DNA from: Bin87 sp965116785
Lineage (GTDB): Bacteria > Chloroflexota > Dehalococcoidia > Lucifugimonadales > UBA3495
DNA length: 64,000 nucleotides
Direction: 5' to 3'
Assembly: GCA_965116785.1 (NCBI GenBank)
Contig: OZ220731.1
Coordinates: forward strand, 186,001 to 250,000
Shown: positions 51,595-60,391 of the stretch, in pieces
Layout: every line of letters starts with the position of its first letter
Position numbering within the stretch: position 1 is the first letter of the stretch
Translations under genes and position numbers: made by a program
The notes under the pieces: generated by a model
Database searches by the model: none
What the model saw: only the letters and a program-made list of their open reading frames with translations
Told to the model about the DNA's origin: nothing

Positions 51595-53007
51595 TCATGC
51601 CACCCGATCAGGCCACACCGGGTCATGATATCCCAGCGGAACCGTCGGCCTTGCCCAATGCGGTTGCGTTTCGGAAAGCTGCAGCGTCGGTCCCAGGTGC
51701 ATTAGCTGGCCCGCCGGCACCTGGCTGGTGGTGCACCACCGCTCGATTTCGTCGGGTCCGAAATCCGACGGTACGTCGCCAAGCTCGGACTCCGGAACCT
51801 GTCCCCGGTCGACAAGCCATTTGCCGATTTGGGCCAGCGAGATCCTGACGAGCCAACTGCCGCCTTCCCTGGCTCGCCGAGCCAGGGCGGTGAGCGCGCC
51901 GTACGCCATCAGGTAACCGGTCAGGTAGTCGATTGCGGAGACGGGGTAAAACTGCGGGCCAGGTTCCCCTACGGGGAACAGGTGACCCTGCCGGTCTGTG
52001 ATACCGCTTACGGTCTGGACCACCGTATCGAAACCGCGGCGTTCCGCCCACGGGCCAATGCGCCCGAAGGCTGAAAGAGACACATAGACGATACCCGGTC
52101 GGAGTTTAGCCAGGTCTTCGGGGGCAAGGCCGCGTTGGCCCAAAGTTCCCGGGCGGTAGCCCTGGGAGAACACGTCGGCCTGGCTGACCAGATGGCGCAG
52201 CGTCGCCAGGTCCTGCGCGTCTCTCAGGTCCAGGCGCGTGGACAGCTTGCCGTGCCCGGTGTCGAATTCCTGGGCTTCACTGCTGGGCAAATGCTCGGCC
52301 GTCACTTTCATAACGTCTGCGCCATGCTCCGCCAGCGTGCGGGCGCACGTGGGGCCAGCCAACACGCGCGTTAAATCCAGGACCCGTATCCCCGACAGCG
52401 GACGAGAACCGTCTGGTAGGGGCTCTGGCGGGCTGTCGCCGATCTTGTCAATCTCAAGAAGCGGCAAAGACGCCACGGCGGCTGACTGCGGATGCTGGGC
52501 CCATTCGTCCATGGACCGCACCATCCCGCCGGCTCCTCGCGCCGCAATGATCGCCTCCTCCAGTTCGAGGGCATCCCAATTCGCCACCGCTTGTCGTACA
52601 GCGTCCCGGTCTTCCGGCACGCCCAACACGCTCAACGCTGCTTCCCTGTGGTTGGGAAAGTTGCAGTGCAAATAGCTCCACCGGCCGTTTTTGGCGGGGT
52701 ACACGCCCATCACCGATGGGCGCTCTCCGGCGGCCGGCGACCCGTTCAGGGTCATGTAACGGCTGCTGCGCAAAGACGCCGTGGCCTGCCTGGCGTCCAC
52801 CGCAATGTCCTGTCCACGTCCCGTCCGTGTCTCCCACAGATCCGAGACTGCCAGACCGACCGCCGCCAGGCTGGCGGCGGCCGCCTCCCCGATTCGGAAC
52901 GGAGTCGGCAGGATCGGGTCGACACCTCCGGTGAACGAAACTCGCGAAGCCTGCGCGCGGTCACAGCCCGGAATGGTGAGCAAGGTTGATAGAATCTGAT
53001 CAGCCAC
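51595..53007 (-). CDS. CaiB/BaiF family CoA-transferase, extended rearranged form
   Basis: 470 residues. A CoA-transferase family III core (LSGIRVLDLTRVLAGPTCARTLAEHGADVMKV, DTGHGKLSTRLDLRDAQD, QGYRPGTLGQRGLAPEDLAKLRPGIVYVSLSAFGRIGPWAERRGFDTVVQ) occupies the C-terminal two thirds. The N-terminal third (LWETRTGRGQDIAVDARQATASLRSSRYM, VMGVYPAKNGRWSYLHCNFPNHREAAL) resembles what follows the core in ordinary CaiB proteins, so the order is inverted relative to CaiB. Related two-part proteins are common in Actinobacteria. CoA transfer between acyl groups is likely, with substrate unknown. Adjacent to, but divergent from, the lipid operon. Confidence 0.84.
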   Translation of the reverse strand: MADQILSTLLTIPGCDRAQASRVSFTGGVDPILPTPFRIGEAAAASLAAVGLAVSDLWETRTGRGQDIAVDARQATASLRSSRYMTLNGSPAAGERPSVMGVYPAKNGRWSYLHCNFPNHREAALSVLGVPEDRDAVRQAVANWDALELEEAIIAARGAGGMVRSMDEWAQHPQSAAVASLPLLEIDKIGDSPPEPLPDGSRPLSGIRVLDLTRVLAGPTCARTLAEHGADVMKVTAEHLPSSEAQEFDTGHGKLSTRLDLRDAQDLATLRHLVSQADVFSQGYRPGTLGQRGLAPEDLAKLRPGIVYVSLSAFGRIGPWAERRGFDTVVQTVSGITDRQGHLFPVGEPGPQFYPVSAIDYLTGYLMAYGALTALARRAREGGSWLVRISLAQIGKWLVDRGQVPESELGDVPSDFGPDEIERWCTTSQVPAGQLMHLGPTLQLSETQPHWARPTVPLGYHDPVWPDRVA

Positions 53008-53267
53008 TACGAAATCCTCTACTCTGCGTTTTGTACGTCGATGTGGAACGGGTCGGCGCCGGGAAACCGGCTACTTGAAAATGCTGGAACGCGCCAAACA
53101 TATCACACCGGGTTGTCGGGGCCAAATCGTTCCCAAAGCGAGCTTGCGTCTCCGGGCTCACACACCACGACACCGGTACAATTTTGCGTTGTCGGCCTCG
53201 GTCTACCCGTGTATATTGTCTCCATCGTGGGGCGGAGCCAGCGGTGTGATCGGTCAGGGGAAAAGCA

Positions 53268-53654
53268 TTGCAAGATAAGGCGATCAGCTTAGGCTCCTGG
53301 GATATCACTTCCGATGCCGTCCACGAATACCTTTCGGCCGTCGGCGATAATCTGCCGCTCTACATGGACTCGCAATGCGCTCCTCCGATCATGCTCGCCG
53401 CCCGCGTCGTTGCTTTACTGTTGGAGCGTTTGTCGCTGCCCGACGGAGCGATCCACAGCCTGCAGGACCTGGAAACGGTGGCTGCGCTGCGCGTGGGTTC
53501 CACGGTTTCCGCGACGGCCCGGGTTGAGCCGGTCCGCGAGCGCGGTGGAATGCGGTTCCTCACCGTCAATTACACGGTTTCCGATGAACCCACGGGACAT
53601 GATCTGATGACGGGTCGGACCACCGTCCTGCTCCCGGTGGATGGGAGCGAATAA
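53268..53654 (+). CDS. MaoC-like N-terminal dehydratase subunit (HadA-like)
   Basis: 128 residues. The hot-dog-fold N-terminal MaoC-like domain (HEYLSAVGDNLPLYMD, PPIMLAARVVALLLERLSLP, LQDLETVAALRVGSTVSATARVE, FLTVNYTVSDEPTGHDLMTGRTTVLL), which lacks the Asp-x4-His hydratase motif. In mycobacterial HadAB and archaeal-type dehydratases such a subunit pairs with a catalytic MaoC subunit, here encoded 15 nt downstream. Start is TTG 53268 with AGGGGA upstream; no better ATG is available. First gene of a four-gene lipid operon. Confidence 0.78.
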   Translation: MQDKAISLGSWDITSDAVHEYLSAVGDNLPLYMDSQCAPPIMLAARVVALLLERLSLPDGAIHSLQDLETVAALRVGSTVSATARVEPVRERGGMRFLTVNYTVSDEPTGHDLMTGRTTVLLPVDGSE

Positions 53655-53668
53655 CCTGCAAAGCGCAT

Positions 53669-54133
53669 ATGCCTGCTGACGCTTCGACACACGCGCCCGT
53701 GCAGTTTGGCGTGGGCTACAGCATCGCTCCGCTGCGGCGCATCGTCCGCCGCGATAACATCGACGCCTATCGGTCGGCTTCGGGAGACCACAACCGAATT
53801 CACTATGACGATGAATTCGCGGCGTCCAGCCGATTCGGGGGCGTGATAGCCCATGGCATGCTGACTCTGGCCATGATCTCCGAGATGATGGCGGAGCAGT
53901 ATGGATCTTGCTGGTTGCAGTCAGGCAGCCTGCGCGTCAGGTTCCGTGGGGCGGCGTTTCCTGGAGACCTCCTGGAAGCCGTCGGGTCAGTGACCAAGAA
54001 TGAACCGGTCGCTGACGGCAGTCGACTGACTTGCAGCGTTGAACTTCTAAACGTTGATAATGGAAACAGGATCATCACGGGGTCGGCCACACTCATCGTG
54101 GATCCGACGGATATGAAGGAAACCGCGCAATGA
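53669..54133 (+). CDS. MaoC/PaaZ-type (R)-hydratase subunit (HadB-like)
   Basis: 154 residues. YRSASGDHNRIHYDDEFAASSRFGGVIAHGMLTLAMISEMM contains the hydratase signature with catalytic Asp and His in S-G-D-H-N-R-I-H. It should dehydrate (R)-3-hydroxyacyl chains, as HadB does, together with the HadA-like subunit upstream. Its stop overlaps the plsX start (ATGA at 54130-54133). With plsX and fabG downstream, the operon supplies reduction and dehydration steps for a type II fatty acid synthase lacking a local FabZ. Confidence 0.84.
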   Translation: MPADASTHAPVQFGVGYSIAPLRRIVRRDNIDAYRSASGDHNRIHYDDEFAASSRFGGVIAHGMLTLAMISEMMAEQYGSCWLQSGSLRVRFRGAAFPGDLLEAVGSVTKNEPVADGSRLTCSVELLNVDNGNRIITGSATLIVDPTDMKETAQ

Positions 54134-55161
54134 GCAATAACGGAGACAGGCCACGGGTACGTGTCGCGGTGGACGCAATGGGGGGCGACTTTGGCCCGCC
54201 GGCGACGGTTCCCGGCGTGCTGGCCGCGTTGGACGACCATCCCGAATTGGCGGTCAGCCTGGTGGGCGACCCCGATGCATTGCAGGACGAATTGTCGCGT
54301 CATGATGTCTCCGGTCGGGCCGTTTCGGTAGTGCCCTCGGAGGGGAAGGTCGAAGACGATGAGCACCCGGTAGCCGCCCTGCGTCGGAAACCGAAATCAT
54401 CGATTGCCGTGTCCATGGGCCTGGTGCAGCAGGGCGAAGCCGACATGGTGGTATCCATGGGCTCGACCGGAGCCACCATGGCCACGGCGGTCATGGCGCT
54501 TGGTCTGCTCCAGGGATTGGATCGACCCTGTATCGGAGGCAACTTCCTCGGCGTGGCGCCAAACACCACGGTGGTTGATCTGGGCAGCAACGTGGATTGC
54601 CGCCCATCTTTGTTGCTCAGTTTTGCAGCCCTGGGCGTCGCCTTTTCCCGCCGTCGCCTGGGTATCGAGAACCCCCGCGTCGCCCTGCTCAGCGTGGGCG
54701 AAGAGTCGGCCAAGGGCAATCGGCAGGTCCAGGAGAGCCATCACCTGTTTCGTGAAAGCCATCTGAACTTCGTTGGCAATGTCGAGGGCATGGACTTTTT
54801 CACCGGTAAGGCAGATGTGATCGTTTGCGACGGGTTCATCGGCAACATCCTGATCAAGTTCGCAGAAGGTTTGGGTTCCGCGCTGGTCCCATATCTCCAC
54901 CAGCGCCTTTCTGCCGTTCTACCGAGCGAGCAAGTCCAGCAAATCGGAGAAGCGCTGTGGACCACCATGAACCTGCCGCGCACCATGGGAGGGCCGCTTT
55001 TTGGCGTGGATGGTCTGGTCATGATCGGTCACGGTTCATCCACTGCCACCGGCGTCGCCGGCGCTATTAACACCGGGCTGCTGTGCCATCGGTTTGAGCT
55101 GGTCGAAGGATTCCGGCAGGAGTTGGCCGAATTGCACTGCGCCGTCGCACGCGAAACGTGA
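54130..55161 (+). CDS. plsX: Phosphate acyltransferase PlsX
   Basis: 343 residues. RVAVDAMGGDFGPPATVPGVLAAL is the N-terminal signature; SMGSTGATMATAV, LGSNVDCRPSLLLSFAALG, NVEGMDFFTGKADVIVCDGFIGNILIKFAEG and GLVMIGHGSSTATGVAGAI are the PlsX core. It converts acyl-ACP to acyl-phosphate for PlsY in phospholipid synthesis. ATG overlaps the preceding stop (ATGA), and GTGA overlaps the following frame. Usual length and full motif set. Confidence 0.95.
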   Translation: MSNNGDRPRVRVAVDAMGGDFGPPATVPGVLAALDDHPELAVSLVGDPDALQDELSRHDVSGRAVSVVPSEGKVEDDEHPVAALRRKPKSSIAVSMGLVQQGEADMVVSMGSTGATMATAVMALGLLQGLDRPCIGGNFLGVAPNTTVVDLGSNVDCRPSLLLSFAALGVAFSRRRLGIENPRVALLSVGEESAKGNRQVQESHHLFRESHLNFVGNVEGMDFFTGKADVIVCDGFIGNILIKFAEGLGSALVPYLHQRLSAVLPSEQVQQIGEALWTTMNLPRTMGGPLFGVDGLVMIGHGSSTATGVAGAINTGLLCHRFELVEGFRQELAELHCAVARET

Positions 55162-55178
55162 AGGATCAGGTGGTTACC

Positions 55179-55943
55179 ATGCACACGATTGATTTAAGCG
55201 GTCAGGTCGCCCTGATCACGGGCTCGTCCCGGGGCATCGGCGCCGTGATCGCATCCCATCTCGCCGCGGCCGGAGCGTCCGTCGGGATCAACTACCGCAC
55301 CAACGCCGACGCGGCGGACGCCGTTATTGACCAAATCCGCGCCGCGGGCGGTGAAGCCCTGCGCGTCCCTGGCGACGTTTCCGACGAAAGCGCCGCGGAG
55401 GCGGTGGTCAAAACCACCGCTGACCGGCTGGGCCGGCTGGACATTCTGGTCAACAATGCCGGCGTAAATCGCGACCGGCTCATGATGCGCATGACCGCTG
55501 CGGATTGGGATGACGTGCTAACGGTGAACCTCCGCGGCACGTTCCTGGCCACCCGTTTCGCCATCCCGTTGATGGTTCGCCAACGGTACGGGCGCGTCGT
55601 CAACATTTCCTCGGTGGTAGGCCTCACCGGCAACCCGGGTCAGGCCAACTATGCCGCTTCCAAGGCGGGGCAAATCGGCTTCACCAAAGCCATGGCGCGC
55701 GAGGTGGCCAGCCGCAGCATAACGGTGAACGCGGTTGCGCCTGGATTCATCGAAGTCGGCGAGGACGGCGGCATGACCGCCGGCATGACCGACGACCAAC
55801 GCAGCCAGGTGCTCTCCCGCATACCGGCCGGGCGTTTCGGAGCCGCCGAAGACGTGGCTTCCGCCGTTCTTTATCTGGCGAGCCCCGAGGCCAGCTACAT
55901 CAACGGCCAGACGCTGACCATCGACGGTGGTCTTACCGCATAA
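55179..55943 (+). CDS. fabG: 3-oxoacyl-ACP reductase FabG
   Basis: 254 residues, classical SDR: TGSSRGIGAVIA (about 12-23), NNAGVNRD (about 89-96), Ser in ISSVVGLTGNPGQANYAASKAG with catalytic Tyr-x-x-x-Lys, and TIDGGLTA at the end. NRDRLMMRMTAADWDDV is the FabG signature. NADPH-dependent reduction of 3-oxoacyl-ACP. I choose ATG 55179 with AGGTGG 5 nt upstream; a GTG at 55158 overlapping the plsX stop (GTGA) is the coupled alternative and adds 7 residues. In a plsX operon, assignment to lipid synthesis is stronger than for the other SDRs here. Confidence 0.9.
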   Translation: MHTIDLSGQVALITGSSRGIGAVIASHLAAAGASVGINYRTNADAADAVIDQIRAAGGEALRVPGDVSDESAAEAVVKTTADRLGRLDILVNNAGVNRDRLMMRMTAADWDDVLTVNLRGTFLATRFAIPLMVRQRYGRVVNISSVVGLTGNPGQANYAASKAGQIGFTKAMAREVASRSITVNAVAPGFIEVGEDGGMTAGMTDDQRSQVLSRIPAGRFGAAEDVASAVLYLASPEASYINGQTLTIDGGLTA

Positions 55944-55968
55944 TTCAGCCCATGAAAGGGAGGACGCC

Positions 55969-56859
55969 GTGACGAAAGCCACCACCCGATTCCGACAATT
56001 GCTTGCAGCGCCCGGGATAATCACCGCTCCCGGCGCCTACGACTGCCTGACCGCCGCCATAATCGAACGCACCGGTTTCCCGTCGGTGTACATGACCGGC
56101 GCCGGGACCTCGGTGGCCCGCGTCGGCTACCCCGACCTGGCGCTGGCCACCGCAACCGAGATGCTGGCAAACGCGGCATCTATCGCCGGTACGGTAAACG
56201 TTCCCGTAATCGCCGATGCCGACACCGGTTATGGCGGCACCATGAACGTGCGCCGCACCATCCGCGAATACGAACGTACGGGGGTTGCAGCGGTCCACAT
56301 CGAGGACCAGCAGTTCCCGAAACGCTGCGGCCATCTGGAGGACAAGCGGGTGGTGTCCATCGACGAGATGGCGCAGAAGATTCACGCCGCCGTGGACGCC
56401 CGCACCGATGACGACTTCACCATCATAGTCCGCACCGACGCCCTGGCGGTAACCGGTTGGGACGACACCATGCGCCGCTGTGACGCTTTTACCGAAGCCG
56501 GCGCGGATGCGCTGTTCGTCGAGGCTATCCGGTCCGCCGAAGAAGCGGCGGAAGTGGTCGCTCGGACCTCGGTTCCGCTGTTGTACAACTTTGTGGAAAC
56601 CGGCAAATCGCCCCTGCTCAACGTGGCCGAACTGGAAAAGCTGGGATTCAAAATGGTCATCTTCCCCGGCAGCGCTTTCATGTCGGTCGCCCACACCGTG
56701 GCTCGGGTCATGGCGGAACTCAAGGCCACCGGGACCACCGAGCACCTGGTCGGCGAGATGACCCCGCTTACCGAGGCCTTTGAGCTCATGGGCTTGTCCC
56801 AGATGCTGGAGCGGGACTCCGGATACGCGGTTGGCAACGGGGCGGTGGCGGCCGACTGA
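55969..56859 (+). CDS. Isocitrate lyase/PEP mutase superfamily enzyme (methylisocitrate-lyase-type)
   Basis: 296 residues, TIM barrel. ADADTGYGG is the metal-binding loop and KRCGHLEDKRVV the catalytic loop; the Cys of K-R-C-G-H is the acid/base residue of (2-methyl)isocitrate lyase and 2,3-dimethylmalate lyase, whereas PEP mutases and oxaloacetate hydrolases differ here. A C-C lyase on a 2-substituted malate/citrate is therefore likely. GTG 55969 has GGGAGG 5 nt upstream. 25 nt past fabG, possibly read through from the lipid operon, though it is not a lipid gene. Confidence 0.85.
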   Translation: MTKATTRFRQLLAAPGIITAPGAYDCLTAAIIERTGFPSVYMTGAGTSVARVGYPDLALATATEMLANAASIAGTVNVPVIADADTGYGGTMNVRRTIREYERTGVAAVHIEDQQFPKRCGHLEDKRVVSIDEMAQKIHAAVDARTDDDFTIIVRTDALAVTGWDDTMRRCDAFTEAGADALFVEAIRSAEEAAEVVARTSVPLLYNFVETGKSPLLNVAELEKLGFKMVIFPGSAFMSVAHTVARVMAELKATGTTEHLVGEMTPLTEAFELMGLSQMLERDSGYAVGNGAVAAD

Positions 56860-56933
56860 AGCGTCGAAACGGCAGTGCGGTGTCGAAACGCCAACCGGTA
56901 TATCGACCCGCGCCTGCCCGATTCCGTAAATCG

Positions 56934-57033
56934 TCAGAACCAGGATTCGCCGGATTGTACAATTGGTCCGGATTGGGAAACGTCCATTACAGAATGGTCC
57001 CAATCGCTACAATCCCCGAATCTTGGAAATCCT
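56934..57033. repeat. Degenerate inverted repeat element, family B-like copy 3
   Basis: CGTCAGAACCAGGATTCGCCGG at the left resembles the family B arm at 9421, and GGAAATCCTGATTG at the right its complement. Inside, GGATTGT...GGATTGGGA pairs with TCCCAATC...ACAATCC. The 580-nt gap 56860-57439 holds this, unrelated ATCCTGT-type direct repeats at 57103-57140 and the degenerate family A copy, but no gene. Confidence 0.6.
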
Positions 57034-57284
57034 GATTGTTCCGCCTCCCCGCTGCAAATCCGGCCCGCATGAAGGTTCCCCGGTCCCGGTCAAATCAAAA
57101 TATCCTGTCCATCCCGTTTACCCTGTCTATCCTGGTAGATTTTGGCCTTGCGGTTAAAGGCTCGGCACGCGCGAGCGACACAACCCTCGGAACAATCAGG
57201 AAGCGAGCGAGCCATCAGCCGGCAAACTACCCAACAGCCTTCACGCATACCCGCTTGCCGTAAGCCCGTGATGGCGACCCTGCA

Positions 57285-57370
57285 CGTGATGCGGTGGCGG
57301 CAATCTCGTTGCCGGATGAGCGTTCGTCAGGAAACTGGGTCGCGACTTGCTACGCTCCTCTCGATGGCAA
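57285..57370. repeat. Degenerate palindromic repeat, family A copy 4
   Basis: GGCGGCAATCTCGTTGCCGG and GCGACTTGCTACGCTCCTCTCGATGGC retain the arm sequences of the family A palindromes at 8622 and 13594, with many substitutions and loss of the TCATTGCGAG end. Confidence 0.5.
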
Positions 57371-57439
57371 AATGGGCACGCATGAAGGTACATCGCCCAT
57401 TGACAGCCATACGCGCCGACCTCGCGTGAGTGGAACCTG

Positions 57440-59881
57440 ATGGCATCCGCGCCCGAGGGTGGGAACGGCGACGCCGAATTCCGCCACCGCTTGACGACCG
57501 AGGTCGGCGGTTGGGAACGAGAGGGATTGGTCACGGCCGCACAGGCCCAGGCAATCCTCCGACGGTACGACCTTCCCGCCAGGGAGTCGCCGCCGTCAGA
57601 ACCGGCGGCGACTGCCTCCGGTGGCGCCGCTCCGTCGGCTGGCGTCGCGGAGCGAACCACTCTCGTCAGCCGGGCCATTTCCATCATCGGCGTGATGGGC
57701 GCCCTGCTCGTGGGGCTGGGCATCATCATCTATGTCGCCGCCAATTGGGATGTGATTCCGGTGTGGGCTCGGGTCGCCATGCTGGTGGGGTTGACGGCTG
57801 CGATCAACGTCGGAGGCTGGTTGATGCTGGCCCGGTTGGATTATCCCCGCATCGGCGCGGCCATGCTTGTGGTCGGTGTGTTGGCGCACGGCGCGGCGAT
57901 CCATTTAATAGCGCAGATTTACCACGTTCCCGTGAATCATCCCAATCTGACCACGGCCTGGTTCCTCGGCGTGCTGCCGATGGGGTATATCGCGCGTTCC
58001 CGCCTGATGGTGGCATTGTCCCTGGCGCTCCTGGTCCTGAGCATGGCCTTTCGGACTCAATGGTGGCTGGAATTCTACGACGCGGAAACGCTCCTGTACC
58101 TGGCTCCGTTGGCCCTGGCGCTTTCGGCTGCCGTAACTGCCCTGGGACTGTTCCAATTGCGGTTCACCTGGACGCGACCCCTGGCGGCGTATTGCTACTA
58201 CCCGGGTTTGGCAATTGGTCTCGCGGCCTTTGGTGCGATGACCGTCGGCAGCATCTGGGTTGATGCCGATGATCTGACCTGGGAGGTGTTGTCCACCGAA
58301 TATTGGGTCACGGCCGGCACGGGCATCGCGACGGCTGGGGTCACTACCGGGGTCCTCTGGTGGTTCCCCCGAGAACGGCAAGATGCTCGTCCCATCGCGC
58401 TCGCGGCCTTGGTGGCGACAATCGTGGCTACCGCTGCGGTCATGTGGCTCTGGTTCGCCTATCCGGAGCCCATTTCGTGGTGGCTGTTCAACCTGGTTGC
58501 GTTCGGTGGCGCTGCCGTGGTGGCCTTCCTTAGACGTGAAGCTGCGCTGCTGGGGAGCGTTGCCGTATTGTTCGTAGTACTGGTGGCGATCAGGTTCGCC
58601 AGCCTGGTGGATTTCGATGCGGCATCCGCGCCCATATTGCTGTCCGCGGCTGCCGTGACCATGGCGGCCTGGATCTTGGCTGGAAGCATCGCGATGACGT
58701 CCGTTCCGGTGGTTGCACCGCACATGAGGGTAGTGGCTGCCGTGGGTCTGGCCCTTGCGGCCGCCGCCCTTCATGTCATGGGTTACGGTACCTTCTGGCG
58801 CTGGGAATCATCGCCAAGCTGGTCCTGGATGCCGGCCGAGTATTGGATGGTCGTCATTGTCGGTTGGTTGTTGACAGCAGGATTGACCGAATTTGCCCTG
58901 TGGAAACGGGCGAGCGTTGGCAACGGGGAAACGGCTTGGGCAATTGGCGCGGTGGTGGCCATGGCCGCGCTAACCGTGGCCATGTGGCTCGCGCTGGGAT
59001 TTCAAGTTTCAGCATCTTGGTCGATATTCAACCTCGCACTCTTGGCCGGTATCGCGGCGCTGATCTGGTACGCGTACCGACGCCGGCAACGATCCGCGGC
59101 CTACTTCGCCTGTTCAGTCTTTGCGATTTCCGTACTCATCCGATGCTTCGCGGCGCTGGATGTCTTGGCGGAAGATGATCTGCTCCTGTGGCTGGCACCG
59201 GTGGGCGTTGGCATCGGGGCGCTCATCTTTCTGACTGGCAGGCTCCAGGTTCGTTGGGTCGGAACCTCGACGTCGGAACTGCGAACCAGCTCACGCGTTT
59301 GGGATCTGGCCGGGCTCGCCGCCGCCATCGCCGGCGTCTACGCCATGAGCTACAGCGAACCTTGGGCCCCGGGCGGCGAAGAATCTGCCGGATCTGCGCT
59401 GGCCTTCCTTGGGGAGTATTGGTTCCTGGCCGGCACGGTTTGGGGAGCAGCGATTGCGGCGCTGGTCCTGATCGTAGTGGTAGACCGGATGCGGTCTTCC
59501 CCGGCGCCAGCCACGCCGGGCCAACTGTCATGGGAGGCTTCGGGCGCGGTGGCGATGGGCGGACTGGCCATCCTCGCGTGGTTGGGGCTGCTGCTGGGTT
59601 GGGCGTGGACGTGGCTCCCGGTCAATGTCGCGTTGCTGGGAACGGTGCTGGCCCTGGTGGCGGCCGGATACCGGTGGAACCGTGGCGATCTGATCAATCT
59701 GGCAGTCGCGGCTTTCGCGATTACCCTGTTCACCCGCTATTTCGAGTTTGGCTTCGGTTTGCTGGGCCAATCCCTGGCTTTCATCGTTGCCGGAGCCATC
59801 ATGCTGGGCATGGGCTTCGGGCTCGAGTTCCTGCGCCGGCGGATGCTGCGCGGCGTACGCGCTGTTGAGGAGCCGGCATGA
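57440..59881 (+). CDS. DUF2157-type multispanning membrane protein
   Basis: 813 residues. A soluble N-terminus (about 1-75; EFRHRLTTEVGGWEREGLVTAAQAQAILRRYDL) is the DUF2157 start, followed by roughly 20 hydrophobic segments in a tandem array (LVGLGIIIYVAANWDVIPVW, VLMALDY-like repeats). The size suggests a double-length version of the usual 350-450-residue proteins. Function unknown; partners in other bacteria are DUF4401 and GDYXXLXY proteins, and the latter is encoded immediately downstream with an ATGA overlap. Confidence 0.82.
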   Translation: MASAPEGGNGDAEFRHRLTTEVGGWEREGLVTAAQAQAILRRYDLPARESPPSEPAATASGGAAPSAGVAERTTLVSRAISIIGVMGALLVGLGIIIYVAANWDVIPVWARVAMLVGLTAAINVGGWLMLARLDYPRIGAAMLVVGVLAHGAAIHLIAQIYHVPVNHPNLTTAWFLGVLPMGYIARSRLMVALSLALLVLSMAFRTQWWLEFYDAETLLYLAPLALALSAAVTALGLFQLRFTWTRPLAAYCYYPGLAIGLAAFGAMTVGSIWVDADDLTWEVLSTEYWVTAGTGIATAGVTTGVLWWFPRERQDARPIALAALVATIVATAAVMWLWFAYPEPISWWLFNLVAFGGAAVVAFLRREAALLGSVAVLFVVLVAIRFASLVDFDAASAPILLSAAAVTMAAWILAGSIAMTSVPVVAPHMRVVAAVGLALAAAALHVMGYGTFWRWESSPSWSWMPAEYWMVVIVGWLLTAGLTEFALWKRASVGNGETAWAIGAVVAMAALTVAMWLALGFQVSASWSIFNLALLAGIAALIWYAYRRRQRSAAYFACSVFAISVLIRCFAALDVLAEDDLLLWLAPVGVGIGALIFLTGRLQVRWVGTSTSELRTSSRVWDLAGLAAAIAGVYAMSYSEPWAPGGEESAGSALAFLGEYWFLAGTVWGAAIAALVLIVVVDRMRSSPAPATPGQLSWEASGAVAMGGLAILAWLGLLLGWAWTWLPVNVALLGTVLALVAAGYRWNRGDLINLAVAAFAITLFTRYFEFGFGLLGQSLAFIVAGAIMLGMGFGLEFLRRRMLRGVRAVEEPA

Positions 59882-60381
59882 AGCGACTGGCGAGCATCCT
59901 GTTTTTCGCCGTGGTGGCGGCTCAGGTGGTCGGCCTGGTTGCCTTCGCCGGCGTGCGCCAGGTAGCCCTGACCGAAGGACGCGAGGTCACCCTGCAGACC
60001 GCGCCGGTCGACCCTCGCTCGCTCTTCCAGGGAGACTACGCGATCCTGGATTATGAGATTGCGGAAATCCCTCGGCACCTGGCCGAACAGCCTGCGGGCG
60101 CCAGGGTGTATGTGACCCTGGAGGAATGCGGCGACGTGTGGTGCGCTGTTGCCTACACCCGCTCGGAGCCGGAATCGGCGGAGGTGTACATCAGCGGGGT
60201 GATCAACGCGAACCGACGGCTGGACTTCGGGATCGGCACCTTTTTCGTGCCCGAGGGCACGGGCCATATTGTGGAGGAGGCGGAAGACGTGAAGGTTGTG
60301 GTCTCTCTGGGCGACGGAGGTCAGGCGGTTATCAAGAGTGTCCTGGTGGACGGCTTCCCTTTCAACCCTGACGGGAACTGA
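59878..60381 (+). CDS. GDYXXLXY-domain protein
   Basis: 167 residues. One N-terminal membrane anchor (about 5-28, ASILFFAVVAAQVVGLVAFAG) and an extracytoplasmic domain with FQGDYAILDYEI, the GDYxxLxY motif that names the family, preceded by PVDPRSLF. Two Cys lie in LEECGDVWCAVAY. Function unknown, but gene order with DUF2157 is conserved in other bacteria. Start ATG overlaps the DUF2157 stop (ATGA). Ends 10 nt from the convergent phosphatase gene. Confidence 0.87.
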   Translation: MKRLASILFFAVVAAQVVGLVAFAGVRQVALTEGREVTLQTAPVDPRSLFQGDYAILDYEIAEIPRHLAEQPAGARVYVTLEECGDVWCAVAYTRSEPESAEVYISGVINANRRLDFGIGTFFVPEGTGHIVEEAEDVKVVVSLGDGGQAVIKSVLVDGFPFNPDGN

Positions 60382-60391
60382 CCGCCGGCAA

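Noticed and set aside
56934..57150. CRISPR-like array from ATCCTGT repeats
   Set aside because: Repeats are short, irregularly spaced and without uniform spacers; they fit dispersed intergenic repeats instead.
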